Shown in pieces: positions 7,321 through 11,010 of a stretch of DNA of 11,010 bases (positions are counted from its first letter, which is position 1; every line of letters begins with the position of its first letter). The position numbers were made by a program, and so were the translations under genes. Origin of the DNA: Streptosporangiaceae bacterium. GTDB lineage: Bacteria; Actinomycetota; Actinomycetes; Streptosporangiales; Streptosporangiaceae. The notes under the pieces are model-generated. The model searched no databases. It was not told the origin of the DNA and saw only the letters and a program-made list of their open reading frames with translations. The stretch is from the NCBI GenBank assembly GCA_030040815.1, contig JASHSZ010000503.1, positions 1 through 11,010 on the forward strand. The letters are read 5' to 3'.

Positions 7321-7986
7321 CTAGGAGCTGGGCAGGCGCCAGAAGTTGCCGGTGAGCCCGAGACGCTCGAGGATCGCCTGGTTCTGGTCTCGGGTATGCG
7401 GCCGCCAGCCGGCGGACAGGCGATCTTCCCACCAGGCATGCGCTAGCTCGCTGAGCTTGGCCACACCGATGGTGGCACCTGGCGCGCGGCCGGCCAGCCA
7501 GCGCATGATGTGCTCCTCCGACCGGAAGAGATTCATCGTGCTTCAAGTGAAGACGATGTCGTCCCACCAGCCAACCGCCGGCACTAGGCAGTGAAACAGC
7601 AGGCTGTCGTCATCGGGACGCTGACCTTGTACTGCGATGCGCAGCTCGTGACCACAGTCTGGGCACGAGGCCTCGATCTGCCCGTCGGCGTGCAGGGCTG
7701 CGCAGATGCCGAAGGCATCCCAGGCGCAATTGCCGTACCACCACCGACCGCTCGCCTGCACGCGGTAGGCAGTGGGGACGGCGGAGAACGGGTTGGCCAT
7801 GACGATCTCGCCCGTCACCTGGTCCCGCACCAGCGCATGCTCGGCATGCAGCCGCCGCCAGCCCGCCATGACCTCATTCCGGCCTCGGCCGCTCGCGGCC
7901 GCGACCTCGGCCGCCATTGGCGGGCGTCCCAGCTCCACCATCTGCGCGTAGGTCAGGCGGCGCAACTCAAGGTCGTCGTCATTCAT
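7321..7986 (-). CDS. MerB-like alkylmercury lyase family protein with in-frame UGA (possible selenoprotein)
   Basis: MerB enzymes cleave carbon-mercury bonds with two cysteines and an aspartate. Read through one internal TGA, this gene encodes 221 residues. An N-terminal helix-turn-helix-like domain (about 10-62) is followed by the MerB core. GNCAWD gives Cys87 and Asp90, matching Cys96 and Asp99 of E. coli MerB; CPDC is at 108-111. VGWWDDIVFT then leads to the TGA at codon 148 (7545-7543), where relatives carry the second active-site Cys. The same frame continues STMNLFRSEEH...GLTGNFWRLPSS to the TAG at 7321-7323, so the family C-terminus is preserved. ATG 7986 is preferred for its position before the conserved N-domain (weak GGGTGG eight bases upstream); an extended frame reaches 8079. 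Either UGA encodes selenocysteine or a Cys codon has mutated to stop. The family call is firm; the recoding is open. Confidence 0.75.
7507..7545 (-). promoter_or_regulatory. UGA codon with SECIS-like hairpin
   Basis: Downstream of the TGA (7545-7543) the mRNA can form CUCUUCC-GGUC-GGAGGAG (7530-7513): seven contiguous pairs, one of them U-G, closed by a GGUC tetraloop. A lower helix GAUG/CAUC (7537-7534 with 7510-7507) extends it across a 3x2 internal loop. The loop begins 20 bases after the UGA; in E. coli fdhF the SECIS loop, also GGUC, begins 19 bases after. The bulged U of the fdhF stem is not present. The hairpin overlaps codons for the conserved FRSEEH motif, so part of the complementarity may be a by-product of protein sequence. 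Confidence 0.45.
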
Positions 7987-8145
7987 TTCGGCACCCACCC
8001 TGCCTTTTGCCAGTGACAACACTAGGAAGTCACACGCGACCACACCTGGCATCCGACAACTCTCAGTGTAGGCGTGCAACCTCGAAAACTAGTTGATACA
8101 TGGTGCGTTTGCGCTGGTCAGAGCGTCGAATGGCGTTTAAATTCC

Positions 8146-8159
8146 CCGCCAAAAGGCGG
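8146..8159 (-). terminator. Small GC stem-loop downstream of tRNA-Thr
   Basis: On the minus strand CCGCC-TTTT-GGCGG forms a 5-bp stem and is followed by GGAATTTAAA. It lies about 65 bases past the 3' end of the tRNA gene and before the merB-like gene. The T-run is short, so this is a weak terminator candidate. A second inverted repeat, cagttc/gaactg (8196-8201 and 8215-8220), sits directly after the tRNA but has no T-run. Confidence 0.3.
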
Positions 8160-8222
8160 CAGGCGTGACCTGGAATGTGAACTCGTGATCTTGCTCAGTT
8201 CGAAAAGGGCTTCTGAACTGGG

Positions 8223-8295
8223 AGCCCCCTTACGGAATCGAACCGTAGACCTTCTCCTTACCATGGAGACGCTCTGCCGACTGAGCTAAGGGGGC
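8223..8295 (-). tRNA. tRNA-Thr (anticodon GGT)
   Basis: The minus strand folds as a complete 73-base tRNA. The acceptor pairs GCCCCCT with AGGGGGC, followed by discriminator T. The D-arm is GCTC...GAGC, the anticodon stem is TCTCC/GGAGA around loop ATGGTAA, the variable region is AGGTC, and the T-arm is TACGG-TTCGATT-CCGTA. Anticodon GGT reads ACC threonine codons. CCA is not encoded. Its 3' half is duplicated at 6794-6836, marking it as a probable integration target. Confidence 0.95.
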
Positions 8296-8757
8296 GCCGA
8301 CATGGCCGCGCTCCGGATCCTCCGGCAGCGCTCCTGCCGCGCCAGCCGAGCATACACGACTGGCGCACGTCGGGATCGCCGCAGGCGGCTGGCCAGAGGC
8401 CGCCGCCCGCGCAGCATCTCTGTCCGCGGGTGAGATCGGCCCTCGCACACCGGTGCAAAGCCCAGTACCCAAAGACATGGGGACACGGGGACACAGCGGA
8501 GACCGGAACCACAGGCCAGCAAAGGTAACTCAGGCTCTGGCGGCATAACAGCAGCACGATAGGGCATGAGCCCACCAGGCCAGACCGCTCGCCGAACCGT
8601 CTCACTTGACCGGCAGGCCGGCGCGAAGCCACACGATCATGAAGCTTTGATTGCTATCACGCGACGTACAGAGACGTCGGTCAAACGACAGGTTAGTGTG
8701 GCAAGACGAGTGACGCGCAAGCCTGAGCACGCGAGCCAAGTGAAGCGAGGATTCACG
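8296..8757. other. Region between tRNA-Thr and the Ser/Thr/Pro-rich protein gene
   Basis: This should hold the divergent promoters for the tRNA (minus) and the 8758 gene (plus). A possible -10 for the tRNA, TATGCT, reads on the minus strand around 8350, but I see no matching -35. The plus frame of the downstream gene is open back to an ATG at 8566, giving 64 extra, mostly hydrophilic and basic residues, but no ribosome binding site supports that start. No other gene is evident. Confidence 0.4.
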
Positions 8758-9954
8758 GTGAGAGCGCTGCTTCTCAAGCCGGCCGCGTTCGGCGCGGCCG
8801 TCGCGCTCGCCTTCTTCGGTGTCGTTGTGCTGCTGGTCACCGCTTTCGTGGCGCACGCGGCGGTCGCCGACTCCGCAGGCTGCGGTTCCCCTCCGACAAC
8901 CTCGACGGTCCTCACCTCGTCGAACAGTACGGCCCCGGGCACTGGCGCGGGTACGGCCCTGAGCATCAGCGCCGTTGCGTCCGCCGGCGACTCCCCGTCA
9001 CCAAGTGATTCGCCGAGCACATCAGCGACGGACACCAGCACGCCGACGGACGCGCCCACTTCGCCATCAGATACCCCGACACCGTCAGACTCCCCGACAT
9101 CATCGAGTAGCTCCTCGGTCGCCGAAAGCCCGGACCAGACTCCGACCCCGACAGAAACGCCGAGTACCAGCTCCTCAACTAGCTCAACCCCCACGCCGAC
9201 CACCTCCGCGTCATCAGCTGCACCGACGCCGCAGCTGTGCGTCCTGGTGCAGTCGTACCCGTCAGACGGCGACGTGCTCGCCGGAGACTCCGCCAGCTAC
9301 GTCGTCTGGGTCTGGAGCAAGACGGCGAACAGCAGCAACATCTCGGTCACCGGCAGTGTCGCGGCTGCCAGCTACCTCGGTAGCCCTGGCTTCACGATCT
9401 GCCCGTCGGCGAGCGGCGCCACATGCAGCATCGCCACTCTGCCGGTTGGCGACGTCTACGAACTGCTCGCCGCGGTGCCGGTAACCAACGATGCCCCGCT
9501 CGACACCCACATTGCGTTCACCGTGAGCGTGACGGCGACCGGCGCTTTGTCCGACTCGGACAGCGCGACCGACATCGTCGTCGCACCGAGCACCGCAGCG
9601 AGCAGCTCGGACGATACGTCGAGCGCGGTTCCGCCGCTGATAACGCTGCCGGCGATACCGGGTACCGGCGTGAGCGTGGGCAACCCAACGGACCTGTTCC
9701 CCACCGTCAACCCCAGCACAGGTAGCGGACCCGGATCGCTCGCGCTGCCCCCGGCAAAAGCCCACCGCGTGGTGCCTGCCGCGGACGCCGCGTACGCAGT
9801 TCCGGTCGACCCGCGCCTGCTCGGCGCTCAGATCGTCGGGCTTGTCGCGCTGGCGGGCGCCGTGACAATCGCGATCGTCCGACTGTCCCTACGGAAGCCG
9901 CAGCCCACCACTCCCAGGCCTGCTGGTCCACCCGACAAGACGGTGGCGTCCTGA
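8758..9954 (+). CDS. Secreted Ser/Thr/Pro-rich protein with C-terminal membrane anchor
   Basis: This 398-residue protein is unnamed. I chose GTG 8758 because a ribosome binding site (GCGAGGA) lies seven bases upstream and it places the signal sequence at the very N-terminus: hydrophobic stretch about 9-32, likely cleavage after AVA at 37. Residues 78-158 are almost entirely Ser, Thr, Pro and Asp, with SPSDSP and TPTPTET runs: an extended, probably glycosylated stalk. Residues about 160-282 look like one Ig-like/DUF11-type beta domain with three cysteines (161 and two in FTICPSASGATC). A second linker leads to a membrane helix at about 354-378 and a basic, Pro-rich cytoplasmic tail. It therefore resembles a stalked wall-spanning protein anchored by its C-terminus. 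No LPXTG sortase signal is present. It converges with the gene at 10014. Confidence 0.75.
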   Translation: MRALLLKPAAFGAAVALAFFGVVVLLVTAFVAHAAVADSAGCGSPPTTSTVLTSSNSTAPGTGAGTALSISAVASAGDSPSPSDSPSTSATDTSTPTDAPTSPSDTPTPSDSPTSSSSSSVAESPDQTPTPTETPSTSSSTSSTPTPTTSASSAAPTPQLCVLVQSYPSDGDVLAGDSASYVVWVWSKTANSSNISVTGSVAAASYLGSPGFTICPSASGATCSIATLPVGDVYELLAAVPVTNDAPLDTHIAFTVSVTATGALSDSDSATDIVVAPSTAASSSDDTSSAVPPLITLPAIPGTGVSVGNPTDLFPTVNPSTGSGPGSLALPPAKAHRVVPAADAAYAVPVDPRLLGAQIVGLVALAGAVTIAIVRLSLRKPQPTTPRPAGPPDKTVAS

Positions 9955-10013
9955 GCTGCGCCCCTCAGCTGAGTCGCTAACTGAACCCCGCTGCTGAAGC
10001 CGCAAGCCGAAGT

Positions 10014-11010
10014 TCAGCCGCGCTTGGTGAGGTGTTCGACCAGGGGCCGCATCGCGCGCATGTCCTTGCCCAGTGCTGACGCGCTGAGCGCTGGCGACGC
10101 AAACAGGCCGAACGTGTCGTTGTCCGCCCACGCGCATTCGGCCGGACGGCCCGACGTGCCGGGCACGCAGGCCGCCTGACCACCCAGCTTCCCGCCGCTG
10201 ATGGCGAAGGCGCCAGGCAGCATGCCCGTGAAGCTGGCGATGAACGAACTGGACGAGCCAGCCAGGTTACCCCCGATGAACAGGATGATCCGCGGGCTCG
10301 ACTTGGCGGCGGACACGGCGTTGTCCTCGTACACGCCGTCGACGACGTGGGTCGCCTCGCCGTTCCCCTTTCGGACGATGTCCGCCCGCAGCGACTGGGC
10401 GTTCATGCCCTTGGCAAGCGCAGGTTCCAGCGTGTAACCGAGCAGCTTCACAGGCACGGAGACGGTGTGGTCCGGCCCGCTCGAGCCAAGCAGGCCACTG
10501 CGCATCACGACGAACGCTGTGGCCGGCACGATCGCGACGGCGCTAAGGAGGCCGATCGCCCGCAGCATGGTGCGGTGGCGGCGCCGCGCCTTCGCCCGCG
10601 CCTCACGCTGCGTCGGCTGCGCTTGCTGAGGGGAACGGGCTGTCTCAGGGCTGGTGTCGACCGCACCCGCCAGCCGCCGGTGGCCGGCACCAGGGCGACC
10701 GGATCCGCGGACCCGGCCGTCGTCTGGCCGCGCTGCTGGTCCAGATGGACGCTCGGTCGGTTGCCCGAACGGCTGCTTGCCGGGCGGCGCGAACGTGCGC
10801 TCGGCTGGCCGGACGGGTGGACGCTCAGCCGGCGGCGCGAACGTGCGCTCGGCCGGCCGGACGGGTGGACGCTGGGCCGGCGGCGCGAACGACCGCTCGG
10901 CCAGCCGTCCAGTTGGCGGCTCGGTCGGCGGCGCGAACGACCACTCGCCGGCCTGTCCGGAGGGATGGGCCGACGGACCGCTGCCCCGCCCGGTCAGCGA
11001 GTCGCCGTCC
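10014..11010 (-). CDS. Membrane protein with Pro-rich repeat N-terminus and extracytoplasmic domain (5' end missing)
   Basis: The minus-strand frame is open from the window edge to TGA 10014-10016 without a stop, so the start lies right of the window and 331 residues are visible. The ATG at 10568 is probably internal, because the upstream frame is in register and protein-like. Visible order: a low-complexity Pro/Arg/Ala-rich region with four 16-residue repeats (FAPPAERPPVRPAERT type), a basic stretch REARAKARRRHRT, one membrane helix (about 149-170), then an extracytoplasmic domain of about 160 residues. That domain includes KLLGYTLEP, RIILFIGG, GGKLGGQAACV and ECAWADNDTFGLF, with two cysteines that may pair. 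It resembles unnamed actinobacterial single-pass proteins with a conserved CxWAD motif. No enzyme signature is visible; a scaffold or envelope role is a guess. Confidence 0.75.
   Translation of the reverse strand, partial: DGDSLTGRGSGPSAHPSGQAGEWSFAPPTEPPTGRLAERSFAPPAQRPPVRPAERTFAPPAERPPVRPAERTFAPPGKQPFGQPTERPSGPAARPDDGRVRGSGRPGAGHRRLAGAVDTSPETARSPQQAQPTQREARAKARRRHRTMLRAIGLLSAVAIVPATAFVVMRSGLLGSSGPDHTVSVPVKLLGYTLEPALAKGMNAQSLRADIVRKGNGEATHVVDGVYEDNAVSAAKSSPRIILFIGGNLAGSSSSFIASFTGMLPGAFAISGGKLGGQAACVPGTSGRPAECAWADNDTFGLFASPALSASALGKDMRAMRPLVEHLTKRG
10746..10937 (-). repeat. 48-bp tandem repeats, four units
   Basis: Four in-frame units of 48 bp encode 16-residue repeats starting FAPP; their Phe codons lie at 10935-10937, 10887-10889, 10839-10841 and 10791-10793. 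Units two and three are almost identical in DNA and differ by one residue (Gln or Glu). The first and last units have diverged. The array lies in the proline-rich, presumably cytoplasmic part of the membrane protein. Confidence 0.85.

Noticed and set aside
7321..7536. A separate small protein starting at ATG 7536 (MNLFRSEEH...)
   Set aside because: It is in the same frame as, and directly continuous with, the MerB-like gene across the TGA, and its sequence is the MerB-family C-terminus. It has no plausible ribosome binding site of its own.
9000..9230. CRISPR-like or minisatellite array
   Set aside because: The repetitiveness comes from Ser/Thr/Pro codons in the stalk of the 8758-9954 protein; there is no regular repeat-spacer periodicity.
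9955..10013. Bidirectional terminator between the convergent genes
   Set aside because: CTCAGCTGAG near 9964-9973 is palindromic but has no loop room or T-run, and no other strong stem is visible.

Overview
The window reads as chromosomal DNA of a GC-rich actinobacterium, probably a soil mycelial or related lineage. The reasons are strong G/C preference at third codon positions, frequent GTG starts, a YtrA-type GntR/ABC operon, a Ser/Thr/Pro-rich exported protein and a lipoprotein of actinobacterial style. The genus cannot be fixed from the sequence. Much of the window looks accessory: it holds an insertion-sequence end, a gene broken by it, two integrase relics on opposite strands, and a tRNA gene whose 3' half is duplicated nearby.

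Layout from left to right. Positions 1-180 are the 3' end of an IS21-like element (IstB C-terminus plus terminal sequence). The element has cut a minus-strand gene of which only the first ~40 codons survive (181-301). Upstream of that gene on the minus strand is a beta-propeller lipoprotein with Asp-box repeats (323-1507). A divergent plus-strand operon follows: a leaderless GntR/YtrA regulator with a palindrome over its start codon (1981-2511), an ABC ATPase (2508-3425) and an ABC-2 type permease (3422-4483), all joined by 4-base overlaps. Next come a minus-strand integrase N-domain relic (about 4742-4934) and a plus-strand integrase with an internal deletion (4938-5450). An intact RibD/dihydrofolate-reductase-like protein lies at 5757-6401.

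The most interesting part is 6794-8295. An intact tRNA-Thr(GGT) lies at 8223-8295 (minus). A slightly decayed copy of its 3' half lies at 6794-6836 in the same orientation, as expected for the far end of something that integrated into the tRNA gene. Between the two copies is one recognisable gene, a MerB-like (alkylmercury/organomercurial lyase family) protein at 7321-7986 on the minus strand. Its frame is interrupted once, by a TGA at codon 148. That codon falls where the family has its second active-site cysteine, and the family C-terminus continues in the same frame to the normal end. A 7-bp hairpin with a GGUC tetraloop starts 12 bases after the TGA; its loop and spacing resemble the E. 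coli fdhF SECIS. The gene is therefore either a selenocysteine-containing MerB homologue or a fresh nonsense pseudogene. The sequence alone does not settle which, because the hairpin also encodes the family's FRSEEH motif.

The right end carries a convergent pair of envelope proteins: a secreted, C-terminally membrane-anchored Ser/Thr/Pro-rich protein (8758-9954, plus) and a membrane protein with a proline-rich cytoplasmic N-terminus built of 48-bp tandem repeats (10014 to beyond the window end, minus).
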